From: Rossellomorea aquimaris
GTDB lineage: Bacteria; Bacillota; Bacilli; Bacillales; Bacillaceae_B
Assembly (NCBI RefSeq): GCF_008180865.1
Contig: NZ_VTEX01000004.1
Coordinates: 62,001-126,000 of the forward strand
Direction of reading: 5' to 3'
Length of the DNA: 64,000 nucleotides
In this document: piece by piece, positions 9,808 through 18,745 of the stretch
How positions within the stretch are numbered: position 1 is the stretch's first letter
Layout of the letters: every line of letters starts with the position of its first letter
The notes under the pieces: model-generated
What the model was told of the DNA's origin: nothing
Seen by the model: only the letters and a program-made list of their open reading frames with translations
Database searches by the model: none
Translations under genes and position numbers: made by a program

Positions 9808-10974
9808 TTACTTTCCAACCTTCGTGAAAAGTCCAAAGGATTTTTTGTACAGCTCCCACCAGCTTGCGTCATTTACATTTTTCTTAGCGACGAGAGTGCT
9901 TTCCAATACTTTTTCTCCTTTGTTCATGATGACAATGGTCCCGACTTTATCTCCTTTTTTGATAGGAGCCTTCAGGTTTTCAGAGAGTGTTATCTTCTGT
10001 TCTATTTTATCCTGTTTTTCACCCTTTTGAGTTAACAGGGAGATGGGCTCTTCCGTCACTGCATCCACTTTGTTTTGTTTCCCTTTCGATACTTTCACCT
10101 GTGCCAGGGAGTCTCCCTTTTTAAAGAGAGGTTTGGTGGAATACTGATTGAAGGCATAATCCAGCATTTTACTTACCTCGTTGTTTCGTTCTTTAGGAGT
10201 CGGTGCTCCGAACACGACAGCAATGACTCTCATATTATCTTTCTTCGCCGTTGCCGTTAAGCAGTATTTCGCTTCATTTGTGAATCCGGTTTTCAATCCA
10301 TCCACACCGTCATAGAAACGAACCAATTTGTTTGTATTTACCAACCAGAATTTTTTTTCCGTATCTTCACGTAAGTACGATTCATAGCTGCCTGTGAAAT
10401 TGGTGATTCCTTCATATTTTAGAAGTTCCTTGGCCATCATGGACATGTCATGTGCCGAACTATAATGATCTTTGGACGGTAAGCCTGTCGGATTTTTGAA
10501 TCGAGTGTTATTTAACCCAAGCTCTTCTACCTTTTTGTTCATTTTCTCAACAAATGCTTCTTCACTTCCTGATATATGTTCTGCCATGGCCACTGATGCA
10601 TCATTGGCCGAACCAATCGCAATACCCTTGAGCATTTCTTCAACCGTCATGCTTTCACCGGGCTCCAGGAAGATTTGTGATCCCCCCATCGATGCGGCAT
10701 ATTCACTCGCTCGAACACTGTCTTCCCACTTTATTTGACCTTTTTCAAGGGCTTCCATGATCAACAGCATTGTCATAATCTTAGTCATGGATGCTGGTGC
10801 CAGCTTTTCATGGCTATTCTTCTCATATAATACCGTTCCAGTATCCCGCTCAATCAAAACAGCTGATTTCGCTACTTCAGCTAATTCCGATTTCTTCTCC
10901 TGGGCAAACCCCATTGAAGGAAACAAAAAAGCTGCTAAAACAAATGTAATCACTATATACGCAAAACGTTTCAT
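9808..10974 (-). CDS. dacF: D-alanyl-D-alanine carboxypeptidase DacF
   Basis: 388-aa secreted, C-terminally anchored PBP of family S11, made in the forespore and acting on spore peptidoglycan cross-linking. Signal peptide MKRFAYIV..GFAQ is cleaved near residue 25. Catalytic S62-M-T-K65, the SxN-type motif GSANDAS, and KTG in DGLKTGFT are all present; a C-terminal amphipathic segment WWELYKKSFGLF is the likely membrane anchor. GGAGG lies 8 nt before the ATG. It is upstream of spoIIAA and has a candidate sigma-F promoter of its own. Confidence 0.95.
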   Translation of the reverse strand: MKRFAYIVITFVLAAFLFPSMGFAQEKKSELAEVAKSAVLIERDTGTVLYEKNSHEKLAPASMTKIMTMLLIMEALEKGQIKWEDSVRASEYAASMGGSQIFLEPGESMTVEEMLKGIAIGSANDASVAMAEHISGSEEAFVEKMNKKVEELGLNNTRFKNPTGLPSKDHYSSAHDMSMMAKELLKYEGITNFTGSYESYLREDTEKKFWLVNTNKLVRFYDGVDGLKTGFTNEAKYCLTATAKKDNMRVIAVVFGAPTPKERNNEVSKMLDYAFNQYSTKPLFKKGDSLAQVKVSKGKQNKVDAVTEEPISLLTQKGEKQDKIEQKITLSENLKAPIKKGDKVGTIVIMNKGEKVLESTLVAKKNVNDASWWELYKKSFGLFTKVGK

Positions 10975-11023
10975 CCAACTGTCCTCCAATCAAATCTCGT
11001 TTTAAATCAATACTCATAGACCC

Positions 11024-11051
11024 ATTTTTTCCAACTGCACCATTTTTATAC
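11024..11051 (-). promoter_or_regulatory. Candidate sigma-F promoter of dacF
   Basis: Minus strand GTATA, 14 bp, GGAAAAAAT. Both boxes fit the sigma-F patterns GYWTA and GGNNANAHT exactly; the spacer is one base shorter than usual. It lies about 50 bp upstream of dacF, a known sigma-F target. Confidence 0.5.
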
Positions 11052-11244
11052 AAACATTGGTAAAAAAGTGAGGTTGGTTCATGGATGATAGGTTATAAGT
11101 GGGTTGAAAGACGGCTAAATTTAAAGGGGGATTCTTCAAATAGGGGATGAAATGATGTGTTTCTCAACAAGATCACTGAGATGCAGCATTTTGTCGGGTG
11201 AAATGAGCTCTTTTGAGTGTGAGAGAGCGCTATTGAACGGTTTA

Positions 11245-11334
11245 ATTGCGCCAAAATTCAATTTATTGCGTCTGTTTTGGGGGAATTGCGTCAATTTGAA
11301 CGTTAATTGCGTCTTCCACATCTGGAATTGCTTA
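11245..11334 (+). repeat. Phased ATTGCGTC array, locus 1
   Basis: Five copies of ATTGCGTC or a close variant begin at 11245, 11265, 11285, 11306 and 11327, a pitch of 20-21 bp. The first ends CC and the last is degenerate (ATTGCTTA). Between copies are 12-13 bp of unrelated AT-rich sequence. The array fills most of the 460-bp gap between dacF and the pdp terminator. Confidence 0.85.
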
Positions 11335-11375
11335 TTTTCCCATAATAAGGTATTCGCATTTCCAGACAAAAATAT

Positions 11376-11420
11376 AAAAAAGGCCCCTGCCAAAGAGAAA
11401 TTATCCTCTTGGCAAAGGCC
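11376..11420 (-). terminator. Terminator after pdp
   Basis: Stem GGCC.TGCCAAAGAG / CTCTTGGCA.GGCC with a small bulge; A-run on the plus strand gives a T-run for minus-strand transcripts. It closes the deoB-punA-pdp operon. Confidence 0.8.
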
Positions 11421-11437
11421 ACGATCAAAATTTTAAA

Positions 11438-12742
11438 TCAACCCGTGATTTCAGTATGAATCAACGTAGGTGCTTTCACATGTTCAGGTGTTACTTTAAT
11501 GCTTTCGTATAATTTTTCTTTTACATTTTCGATATTCTCATCATTGCTATAGATCGTTACAAGAGAATCTCCCGTTTTGACAGAATCACCGATCTTCTTG
11601 CGCAACTCAAGACCAACTGCTAAATCGATAACAGAATCTTTTGTTGCACGGCCTGCTCCTAACCACATGGCAGCCGTTCCTACTGCATCGGCCACGATTT
11701 CTGATACATAGCCATCTTCTTTCGCTTCAAGCTCAACCTTATATTGCGCCTGTGGAAGTTTTGATGGATCATCTACAACGGATGGATCTCCACCTTGTGA
11801 TTCCAGGAATACTTTAAAGTTCTCAAGAGCCGATCCATCTTCAATCGCTTTTTGTAATAGTTCTCTCGCTTCTTCCAATGTCGAAGCTTTTTCAGCGAGA
11901 TACACCATATGACTTCCTAGCGTTAAGCATAATTCCGTTAAGTCTTCTGGACCTTCACCTTTTAATGTATCGATGGCTTCTTTCACTTCAAGTGCGTTTC
12001 CGATCGCGAAGCCCAGTGGCTGACTCATATCCGAAATGACCGCCATTGTTTTTCTGCCGACGTTGTTTCCGATGTTCACCATTGCTTTGGCAAGGTCTTT
12101 TGAATCGTCCAGTGTTTTCATGAAAGCTCCGGCACCCGTTTTCACGTCAAGTACGATAGCATCCGCACCAGCAGCTATTTTTTTACTCATGATGGAACTT
12201 GCGATCAGAGGAATGCTATTGACCGTTGCCGTCACATCACGTAAGGAATAAAGCTTTTTATCAGCCGGTGTTAAATTACCACTTTGTCCGATAACGGCTA
12301 ACTTATTCTTGTTCACCAATCGGATGAATTCATCGTTTTCAATTTCCACATGGAAACCTTCGACGGATTCAAGCTTATCGATGGTTCCTCCAGTGTGTCC
12401 AAGTCCTCGTCCACTCATCTTCGCTACAGGTACTCCAACAGAAGCCACCAGTGGTCCAAGAACAAGGGTCGTTGTATCTCCAACACCGCCTGTAGAGTGC
12501 TTGTCTACTTTAATTCCTTCAATTGCAGACAGATCGATTTGATCTCCTGATTCGACCATTGCCATCGTCAGGTCCGCTCTTTCTCTATCGCTCATGTCTT
12601 TGAAGAAGATGGCCATTGTCAGGGCACTTACCTGATAATCAGGGATGCTTCCATCTGTATATCCTTCAACGATAAATTTTATTTCTTCTGTAGAGAGTTC
12701 TTTACCTTCACGCTTCTTCTCTATTAAGTCAACCATTCTCAT
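11438..12742 (-). CDS. pdp: Pyrimidine-nucleoside phosphorylase
   Basis: 434-aa family-3 phosphorylase that splits uridine, thymidine and deoxyuridine with phosphate. The start MRMVDLI matches B. subtilis Pdp. The phosphate-binding signature [14 protein letters not shown] is at residues 79-92, followed by [16 protein letters not shown] and [13 protein letters not shown]. The C-terminal domain has the usual biotinyl-like fold region. It is the third gene of the salvage operon, 70 bp after punA; a GGGTG lies before the ATG and is a weak site. Confidence 0.95.
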   Translation of the reverse strand: MRMVDLIEKKREGKELSTEEIKFIVEGYTDGSIPDYQVSALTMAIFFKDMSDRERADLTMAMVESGDQIDLSAIEGIKVDKHSTGGVGDTTTLVLGPLVASVGVPVAKMSGRGLGHTGGTIDKLESVEGFHVEIENDEFIRLVNKNKLAVIGQSGNLTPADKKLYSLRDVTATVNSIPLIASSIMSKKIAAGADAIVLDVKTGAGAFMKTLDDSKDLAKAMVNIGNNVGRKTMAVISDMSQPLGFAIGNALEVKEAIDTLKGEGPEDLTELCLTLGSHMVYLAEKASTLEEARELLQKAIEDGSALENFKVFLESQGGDPSVVDDPSKLPQAQYKVELEAKEDGYVSEIVADAVGTAAMWLGAGRATKDSVIDLAVGLELRKKIGDSVKTGDSLVTIYSNDENIENVKEKLYESIKVTPEHVKAPTLIHTEITG

Positions 12743-12812
12743 TGTATTCACCCGCTCTTCTAGTATTGTCAAAGGGAAGTCCCTTTAGTTTTCAAATTGA
12801 ATCGTACGACTC

Positions 12813-13628
12813 TTAGATTGATTTGACGATCTCTTTTACATATGCCAGGAAGTTTGCACGAACCATTTCGGTTGTTTCAATCACTTCATCATGGGATAGG
12901 GGTTGGTCAAGGATACCTGCCGCCATATTTGAGATGCATGAGATTCCAAGCACTTTCATTCCCCCGTGTCGGGCTACGATTACTTCTGGCACAGTCGACA
13001 TTCCCACTGCGTCTCCTCCAAGGGTACGGGCAAGACGAACTTCAGCTGGAGTTTCGTATGTAGGACCTGTATTCCCCACATATACACCTTCTTGCACTTC
13101 AATTGAAAGCTTCCCTGCGATTTCTTTCGCTTTTTGACGCAGTTCTTTACAATATGCTTCTGACATATCCGGGAATCTAGGTCCTAAGCGGGAATCGTTT
13201 GCCCCAATTAGTGGATTGCCACCCATATTATTAATATGATCCGTGATCAGCATCAAGTCACCAGCCTGAAAGCTTTCATTCACTCCACCGGCTGCATTTG
13301 TGACGATTAAGACTTCGACGCCTAGTTCTTTCATAACACGGACGGGAAATGTGACTTTATCGAATCCGTACCCCTCGTAATAATGAAAGCGCCCTTGCAT
13401 GGCCACGACTTCCTGACCCGCCAATTGACCGAACACAAGCTGCCCTGCGTGTCCTGCCACTGTCGAAACAGGAAAATCAGGGATTTCTTTATAAGGTATT
13501 TTCACTGAATTTTGGATTTCATCAGCTAACACACCCAACCCTGAACCAAGGATGAGTCCGATCTTCGGTTGGCCTGTGTATTGATTTTTTAGATGGTTTG
13601 CTGCATTTTGGATGTTTTCGTAATTCAT
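12813..13628 (-). CDS. punA: Purine-nucleoside phosphorylase (trimeric type)
   Basis: 271-aa PNP of the PNP-I/MTAP family (PupG in B. subtilis, same length), which converts guanosine and inosine to base plus ribose-1-phosphate. The phosphate-binding GSGLG is at residues 29-33, QGRFHYYEG in the middle, and GMSTVPEVIVARHGG plus SCISNMAAGI near the end. AAAGGAG is 8 nt before the chosen ATG (MNYENIQ); two earlier starts are too close to it. It follows deoB by 100 bp and works with it to feed ribose-phosphates to central metabolism. Confidence 0.95.
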   Translation of the reverse strand: MNYENIQNAANHLKNQYTGQPKIGLILGSGLGVLADEIQNSVKIPYKEIPDFPVSTVAGHAGQLVFGQLAGQEVVAMQGRFHYYEGYGFDKVTFPVRVMKELGVEVLIVTNAAGGVNESFQAGDLMLITDHINNMGGNPLIGANDSRLGPRFPDMSEAYCKELRQKAKEIAGKLSIEVQEGVYVGNTGPTYETPAEVRLARTLGGDAVGMSTVPEVIVARHGGMKVLGISCISNMAAGILDQPLSHDEVIETTEMVRANFLAYVKEIVKSI

Positions 13629-13728
13629 ATTCATTACTCCTTTTTTTATCATTCAACGTAAAGAGGAGGAAATGGGCTGATGTAACTGCACCTTCATCCC
13701 TCTCCCTTTCAATTTTTTCCAGAAACAC

Positions 13729-14913
13729 CTATTTCAATTGTGATAAGAAACTGCGACCAAACTTCGGCATGGTCACATTAAAGTTGTCTGCCACGGTAGC
13801 GCCGATATCTGCGAATGTTTCAGAGATAGGCAGCTCTTTCCCTCCGTCAAAGCGTTTTGAATAAACGAGAAGTGGAACATATTCTCTTGTATGGTCTGTT
13901 CCTGGAGCGGTCGGATCGTTCCCGTGATCGGCTGTAATGATAAGAAGATCATCTTCCGTCATTTTCTCGAACACTTCAGGCAGCCGTGCATCAAATTCTT
14001 CTAACGCCTTTCCATAGCCTTCTGGATCGCGACGATGTCCGAATAAAGCATCGAAATCGACAAGATTCAGGAAGCTCAAGCCTGTAAAGTCTTGATCGAA
14101 TGATTGAATGAGTCCGTCCATCCCGTGCATATTATGCTTCGTACGGATCGATTCAGTCACTCCCTCGCCATTAAAAATATCTGAAATTTTACCAATGGCG
14201 ACCACGTCAAACCCCGAATCCTTCAGTTCATTCATTACGGTACGGTTAAAAGGTTTTAACGCATAGTCATGACGATTGGATGTACGTTTGAACCCGCCTG
14301 GTTCGCCAACGAATGGACGAGCAATCACACGACCTACGAGGTATTCCTCTTCTTTCGTGATTTCACGGGCGATTTCACAAATTTTGTACTGCTCTTCAAT
14401 TGGAATGATGCCTTCATGAGCTGCAATTTGAAGGACAGGATCTGCAGAAGTATAAACAATAAGAGCTCCTGTTTCCATATGTTCTTTTCCTAACTCTTCA
14501 ATAATCTCAGTTCCGCTTGCAGGCTTATTTCCAATGATCTTTCTGCCTGTCTCAGCTTCAAGTTTTTGAATTAATTTTTCAGGGAAACCGTCTGGATACG
14601 TTTTGAACGGTTTATCAATATTAAGGCCCATTATTTCCCAATGACCAGTCATCGTGTCTTTCCCAACAGACGCTTCCTGCATTTTCGTGAAGTATGCTAA
14701 CGGCTTGTCAGCTTTTTCAATTCCCTTCACTTCTTTAATATTCGAAAGTCCAAGTTTTCCCATATTGGGCATATTCAGTCCATTCATATGTTCAGCAATG
14801 TGACCAATCGTATCCGATCCTACATCATTGAATAGGTCGGCATCAGGCGCCTCACCGATGCCCACTGAGTCCATGACGACCAGGTGAACTCTTTTGTATG
14901 TATAGTTACTCAT
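13729..14913 (-). CDS. deoB: Phosphopentomutase
   Basis: 394-aa alkaline-phosphatase-superfamily enzyme (Drm in B. subtilis, same length) interconverting (deoxy)ribose-1-phosphate and -5-phosphate. The metal-binding [11 protein letters not shown] is at residues 15-25, the phospho-threonine region is [12 protein letters not shown], and the second metal site includes [13 protein letters not shown] and [26 protein letters not shown] precedes the ATG. First gene of the deoB-punA-pdp operon. Confidence 0.97.
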   Translation of the reverse strand: MSNYTYKRVHLVVMDSVGIGEAPDADLFNDVGSDTIGHIAEHMNGLNMPNMGKLGLSNIKEVKGIEKADKPLAYFTKMQEASVGKDTMTGHWEIMGLNIDKPFKTYPDGFPEKLIQKLEAETGRKIIGNKPASGTEIIEELGKEHMETGALIVYTSADPVLQIAAHEGIIPIEEQYKICEIAREITKEEEYLVGRVIARPFVGEPGGFKRTSNRHDYALKPFNRTVMNELKDSGFDVVAIGKISDIFNGEGVTESIRTKHNMHGMDGLIQSFDQDFTGLSFLNLVDFDALFGHRRDPEGYGKALEEFDARLPEVFEKMTEDDLLIITADHGNDPTAPGTDHTREYVPLLVYSKRFDGGKELPISETFADIGATVADNFNVTMPKFGRSFLSQLK

Positions 14914-15060
14914 TCAAATAAACCTCCTATATGTAGCTTCTTATTAAAAAAAGCGGTTACATTTTTAATCTTTAATCGTATCTTACCCTTAACTGCATTA
15001 TAGCAATCGACAGGATTTAACGTCAGAAGTCTGACATCTACATTCTACTTTTTCCTTTCT

Positions 15061-15115
15061 AAAAAAACAAGAGAGATCCCTTAAAGAATACTATTTTCTT
15101 TAAGGGATCTCTCTT
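15061..15115 (-). terminator. Terminator after xerD
   Basis: Perfect 20-bp stem (AAGAGAGATCCCTTAAAGAA and its complement) with a T-run on the minus strand. It lies 6 bp beyond the xerD stop and separates xerD from deoB. Confidence 0.9.
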
Positions 15116-15121
15116 CATCTT

Positions 15122-16015
15122 TTAAGCCCGCGGATGAAATTGTGAATATACATCCTTTAAGCGTGTTTTCGTTACATGTGTATAAATTTGGGTGGTGGAA
15201 ATGTCTGCATGACCGAGCATTTCCTGTACTGCCCGGAGATCTGCCCCATTCTCCAATAAATGGGTTGCGAATGAGTGCCTGAGTGTATGAGGAGTCAGAT
15301 CCTTTTCGATATTAGCTTTTTTTGCAAGAGCTTTTAAGTTCTTCCAGAAACCTTGTCTTGTCAGGCCTTTACCATGATGATTCAAAAACAAGTGATCATC
15401 CCGGTGCTTCTTACTTCTTAATTTCAACCGGGCATCTTCTAAGTATTTCTCAAGAACATTCATTGCCGTTTGTCCGATGGGGATAATCCGTTCTTTATTC
15501 CCTTTTCCTATACATCGGACAAATCCCATGGTCAAGTGGACATCATCCAGTTTTAGTTGAATGAGTTCACTTACCCTGATACCAGTCGCATAAAGGATTT
15601 CAAGCATCGCTTTATCTCTCATCCCAAGTGGTGTAGATTCCTCAGGGGCTTCGAGTAAAGCTTCCACTTCAGCTATGCTTAAGATCTTCGGAAGCGTCCG
15701 CTCTGTTTTTGGTGTTTCGATATGCACAGTCGGATCTTGTTCCGTCGCTTTTTCTCTTAGCAAAAATTGATGGAAGGAACGGATAGATGCAACATGACGT
15801 GCAACTGTCTTTGAAGATTTCCCCTGACTCTTTAAGTGGCCGAGAAATTGGACTATGTTCATTCTCGAAACGGCGTTCAGTTCCGATATTTCTTCCACCT
15901 TCGCTAAGTATAGTGCATAATTCTTTAAGTCACGCTGGTACGACTCTATCGTGTTTTTGGCCAGTCCTTTTTCTACTATTAAAAAGTGCATGAAATCTTG
16001 AATATGGTCTTCCAC
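15122..16015 (-). CDS. xerD: Site-specific tyrosine recombinase XerD
   Basis: 297-aa tyrosine recombinase (RipX in B. subtilis) that with XerC resolves chromosome dimers at dif. N-terminal SAM-like DNA-binding domain to about residue 105. Catalytic residues are R147 (ATGIRVSEL), K171, H243 and R246 ([10 protein letters not shown]), H269 (LGHADI) and Y278 (IYTHVT). The start is GTG with GGGGAG 7 nt before it. It begins 6 bp after yqzK, so the two form an operon. Confidence 0.96.
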   Translation of the reverse strand: MEDHIQDFMHFLIVEKGLAKNTIESYQRDLKNYALYLAKVEEISELNAVSRMNIVQFLGHLKSQGKSSKTVARHVASIRSFHQFLLREKATEQDPTVHIETPKTERTLPKILSIAEVEALLEAPEESTPLGMRDKAMLEILYATGIRVSELIQLKLDDVHLTMGFVRCIGKGNKERIIPIGQTAMNVLEKYLEDARLKLRSKKHRDDHLFLNHHGKGLTRQGFWKNLKALAKKANIEKDLTPHTLRHSFATHLLENGADLRAVQEMLGHADISTTQIYTHVTKTRLKDVYSQFHPRA

Positions 16016-16021
16016 ACTGCA

Positions 16022-16249
16022 TTACTCCCCGTTCATATAAAAAAATAATAGCCGATCATACCAATGGCTTTCTTCATCCGTCACAGAAGAATACACCTTG
16101 ACTGCTGCTCCCTCGGGTTCATCATATCTGTGATACCCTTCGTATTCTTCACTGATCCACATAATACCATAGTAAAACAAAATCGTTGATCCAGTAAACA
16201 AAATAAAAACCTTAATGGTTTGCCATACCATTTGAATTCCTTTTATCAT
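16022..16249 (-). CDS. yqzK: DUF4227 family small membrane protein (YqzK)
   Basis: 75-aa protein with one membrane helix (about residues 9-27, VFILFTGSTILFYYGIMW) and a short extracytoplasmic tail containing YHRYDEPEG and the conserved WYDRLLFFYMNGE end. Function is unknown. GGAGG lies 8 nt before the ATG giving MIKGIQ; two further upstream ATGs overlap this site and are not used. It is directly upstream of xerD, an order conserved in Bacillus. Confidence 0.85.
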   Translation of the reverse strand: MIKGIQMVWQTIKVFILFTGSTILFYYGIMWISEEYEGYHRYDEPEGAAVKVYSSVTDEESHWYDRLLFFYMNGE

Positions 16250-16363
16250 CCTGTCGTCCTCCATATTCATCGGTACTAACGTCTATTAATACAAGCTATG
16301 ACGTTTTTAATCTGTTTTATACCTTATGGAGTTAAAACGGTGAAAATTTCTGTCCGTGTATAT

Positions 16364-16433
16364 AAAAAAGCCTTAAAGAGTATGTATGGGATGTTTCAAA
16401 TGAGAAACAACGACAGGAATCTTTAAGGCTTTT
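16364..16433 (-). terminator. Terminator after fur
   Basis: 14-bp stem AAAAGCCTTAAAGA / TCTTTAAGGCTTTT with a 40-nt loop, 10 bp beyond the fur stop; T-rich on the minus strand. Confidence 0.7.
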
Positions 16434-16443
16434 CGGCATCATA

Positions 16444-16902
16444 TTATTCTTCTGGGTCCTCTTCTTTATCCTGGCATCTGGAACAAATACCATGAAAGGT
16501 AAGGCGGTGATCTTTTATTTTAAATTTCCAATCTCGTTCAACAATCGCTTCCACGTCTTCTAAGAGATCTTCTTGTATTTCATCAACCGCTCCACATTCA
16601 ATACATACTAAATGATGATGAAAGTGGGCTGCCCCTTCTTGTCTGAGATCATAACGCGATACACCATCGCCAAAATTGATTTTATCCACAATTTTCAGTT
16701 CAGATAGCAATTCCAACGTACGATATACGGTTGCCAGTCCAATTTCCGGAGATTTTTCCTTAACGAGGAGGTATACATCTTCGGCGCTGAGGTGATCTTC
16801 TTCATGTTCCAATAAAACGCGTACCGTTGCTTCGCGCTGGGGCGTAAGCTTGTAGCTGGCAGAATGAAGTTGCTTTTTGATTCTTTCAATACGGCTTTCC
16901 AT
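16444..16902 (-). CDS. fur: Ferric uptake regulator Fur
   Basis: 152-aa Fur-family repressor (149 in B. subtilis). An N-terminal winged helix contains LTPQREATVRVLLEH and GLATVYRTLELL; the metal-binding region AAHFHHHLVCIECG supplies H93, H95-97, C100 and C103, and a second Cys pair (C140, C143) is in GICSRCQD. The ATG giving MESRIER has GGGAGGAG upstream. Position beside spoIIM and xerD is that of B. subtilis fur rather than perR or zur. A promoter with a PerR-like box lies upstream, which matches the known PerR control of fur. Confidence 0.93.
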   Translation of the reverse strand: MESRIERIKKQLHSASYKLTPQREATVRVLLEHEEDHLSAEDVYLLVKEKSPEIGLATVYRTLELLSELKIVDKINFGDGVSRYDLRQEGAAHFHHHLVCIECGAVDEIQEDLLEDVEAIVERDWKFKIKDHRLTFHGICSRCQDKEEDPEE

Positions 16903-16933
16903 AGTCCTCTCCTCCCTCGTCAATGTCCTTACT

Positions 16934-16961
16934 ATTATATCAAAAAGGGAGGAATAAGCAA
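16934..16961 (-). promoter_or_regulatory. Candidate sigma-A promoter of fur
   Basis: Minus strand TTGCTT, 16 bp, TATAAT, about 30 bp upstream of the fur start. Confidence 0.55.
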
Positions 16962-16962
16962 A

Positions 16963-16977
16963 ATAAAATTATTATAA
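16963..16977 (-). promoter_or_regulatory. Candidate PerR box upstream of fur
   Basis: Minus strand TTATAATAATTTTAT against the PerR consensus TTATAATNATTATAA: left half exact, right half five of seven. It abuts the -35 of the fur promoter. Confidence 0.4.
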
Positions 16978-16987
16978 TTAAACAAAT

Positions 16988-17015
16988 AAAACGATTCTTA
17001 TATAAGAATCGTTTT
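16988..17015 (-). terminator. Terminator after spoIIM
   Basis: Perfect inverted repeat AAAACGATTCTTA / TAAGAATCGTTTT with almost no loop, reaching the spoIIM stop codon; T-rich sequence follows on both sides. Confidence 0.75.
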
Positions 17016-17667
17016 ATTTTATTTTTGAAATAACCGCTTCCATTAAGTTAGGAGAAAGATACGCTTCTATACTGGCTGCAATCGTGACGATCCCTATAGC
17101 CACCACCAAGAAAATCACGTATCTGGATAAGAACGGAATCATTTGAAACTGCATGGATGAAGTCTGCCTCATGAATATCTTCCGAATAAGTGTAAGGGAG
17201 AAACTGGCGCTGATCGCTCCGATGAAAATAAACGCCGGAATAATGATGATATTTTGCGGTAAGACGCTGACAAAGGATAATAAAAACCCGCTCCATCCCA
17301 TTTGATTCACAAGGAAACCTACTGAAAACCCAACCACTACACCCTTCATAAATAATAGAACGAAGATGAGGGGGAGTCCAATAATCGAGATTCCCAGTAA
17401 CCACATCAATCCTAGATACTTTACGTTATGAAGGAAGCTCTGACGGAACAGCTCTTCTGCTGACGTCATACTGCCATCTTCCATTTCGCTGAAGAATTTA
17501 CTTAAATAGAAATACAGGTCTTCCTTTTGGGCAAAAGACAATGAATTGACCACGATGGCCCCAAAAATGATCCCCATTAAAAATAGCGTAATGATAAATA
17601 AATAGATCGAGGAATGTGCTTGTACATGTTGAACGAGTGGATTTGAATTTGATATTTTTTTGCGCAT
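17014..17667 (-). CDS. spoIIM: Stage II sporulation protein M
   Basis: 217-aa integral membrane protein, part of the DMP complex (SpoIID-M-P) that drives peptidoglycan remodelling during engulfment. Five to six helices are visible, with FLLSFVSVLPQNIIIIPAF the central conserved segment and GLMWLLGISIIGLPLIF before it. AGGAGG is 9 nt before the ATG. It lies upstream of fur, as in B. subtilis, with its own candidate sigma-E promoter, which fits mother-cell expression. Confidence 0.93.
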   Translation of the reverse strand: MRKKISNSNPLVQHVQAHSSIYLFIITLFLMGIIFGAIVVNSLSFAQKEDLYFYLSKFFSEMEDGSMTSAEELFRQSFLHNVKYLGLMWLLGISIIGLPLIFVLLFMKGVVVGFSVGFLVNQMGWSGFLLSFVSVLPQNIIIIPAFIFIGAISASFSLTLIRKIFMRQTSSMQFQMIPFLSRYVIFLVVAIGIVTIAASIEAYLSPNLMEAVISKIK

Positions 17668-17698
17668 CACAGTGCTCCTCCTAGATATACGATTACTA

Positions 17699-17728
17699 AT
17701 CTATATGTAGGCAGGGACAGGTTTATTC
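17699..17728 (-). promoter_or_regulatory. Candidate sigma-E promoter of spoIIM
   Basis: Minus strand GAATAAA, 14 bp, CATATAGAT. The -35 fits KMATAWW fully; the -10 differs from CATACAWT at two positions. About 35 bp upstream of spoIIM, a known sigma-E gene. Confidence 0.55.
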
Positions 17729-17810
17729 TTGTCTCTTCTATTCTATTGAACTTCCGTGGGGATAACCGTATAATCATAGAAACCTTATGGTGGAAGTGGA
17801 GGAAAATAAT

Positions 17811-18389
17811 ATGAACAATCCAAGTTTAATCGAGTTTCCCGATAAGATTGAAACTCCACGCCTTTATATTAGACCTTGCCTGCCCGGTGACGGATCTGAA
17901 GTCTTTATTGCCATCTCTGAATCAAGAAATGAATTAATACCCTGGCTTCCCTTCGCCCGTAAAGAACAATCCCTGGATGAAGTGGAGGCGGGAGTCCGGG
18001 AGTCCTATGCAGCGTTTATTAAAAAGACCGACATTCGACTACATATTTACCTGAAAGGAACAGATGAATTTATTGGATCTACAGGGCTGCACCGCATCGA
18101 TTGGAATGTGCCAAAAGTGGAGATCGGATATTGGCTTCATACGAAGCACACGAAAAAAGGGTATATCGTTGAAGCGGTAAACGCGTTGACACATTTCGCC
18201 TTAAATGACCTCTCCTGCCAGCGGGTGGAAATTCGCTGTGATGAGAGAAATGCAGGTTCCAAAAGAGTACCTGAAAAACTGGGATTTAAGCTTGAAGGCA
18301 TCCTTCGTCATGATCATCTTGATGAAAACGGGAAAGATGCACGTAATACGTGTGTTTATTCTCTGATTCCAGGGGACTCAGTCATTTGA
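17811..18389 (+). CDS. GNAT N-acetyltransferase, RimJ/RimL type
   Basis: 192-aa GNAT of the ribosomal-protein-alanine acetyltransferase group (YdaF/RimL-like). It opens with ETPRLYIRPCLPGDG, carries the catalytic-core EIGYWLHTKHTKKGYIVEA at about residues 104-122 and ends with EIRCDERNAGSKRVPEKLGF and GILRHDHLD. The usual WxxxGxGxxA loop is degenerate (KKGYIVEA). GGAGG lies 8 nt before the ATG. It is absent from this place in B. subtilis. The substrate cannot be told from sequence. Confidence 0.85.
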   Translation: MNNPSLIEFPDKIETPRLYIRPCLPGDGSEVFIAISESRNELIPWLPFARKEQSLDEVEAGVRESYAAFIKKTDIRLHIYLKGTDEFIGSTGLHRIDWNVPKVEIGYWLHTKHTKKGYIVEAVNALTHFALNDLSCQRVEIRCDERNAGSKRVPEKLGFKLEGILRHDHLDENGKDARNTCVYSLIPGDSVI

Positions 18390-18578
18390 TATTCGTGGGA
18401 AATGATTGGGTTACAAAGATTGTGAATTCATAAACATTAATCTACTGGATATTTAATCTTTCATTTTCAGTCCATTTAGAGTTAAAAGCCATTTACCTTT
18501 TGAGTTTTTCAGCTAAAAAATGACTTCATTGAGGGAGACAGGGGATGGGCGCTTCGAATACAGGAAAGTGAAGCCCCG

Positions 18579-18668
18579 ATTTCGTCATTCTGGCGTTTAT
18601 TGCGTCAAAAACAGAGGTTATTGCGTCGTTTCATTTATTTATTGCGTCAATTCTTCATTATATGCGTA
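18579..18668 (+). repeat. Phased ATTGCGTC array, locus 2
   Basis: Exact ATTGCGTC octamers start at 18599, 18620 and 18641. A one-mismatch copy (ATTTCGTC) starts at 18579 and a degenerate copy (core GCGT) near 18661. Spacing is 20-21 bp throughout. The 356-bp gap between the GNAT gene and nudF holds only this array and the nudF terminator. Confidence 0.85.
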
Positions 18669-18692
18669 ATTCACCATCATTTATCAAGAACA

Positions 18693-18733
18693 AGAAAGCT
18701 GGACTCCTTTTCCTAAGGAGTCCAGCTTTCTTT
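18693..18733. terminator. Bidirectional terminator between GNAT and nudF
   Basis: Perfect 17-bp stem AGAAAGCTGGACTCCTT and its complement around a 5-nt loop, 12 bp beyond the nudF stop. Confidence 0.85.
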
Positions 18734-18745
18734 CAAATTCTACTC

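Noticed and set aside
11136..11393. 85-codon minus-strand frame in the dacF-pdp gap
   Set aside because: It spans the terminator and the array; no start signals.
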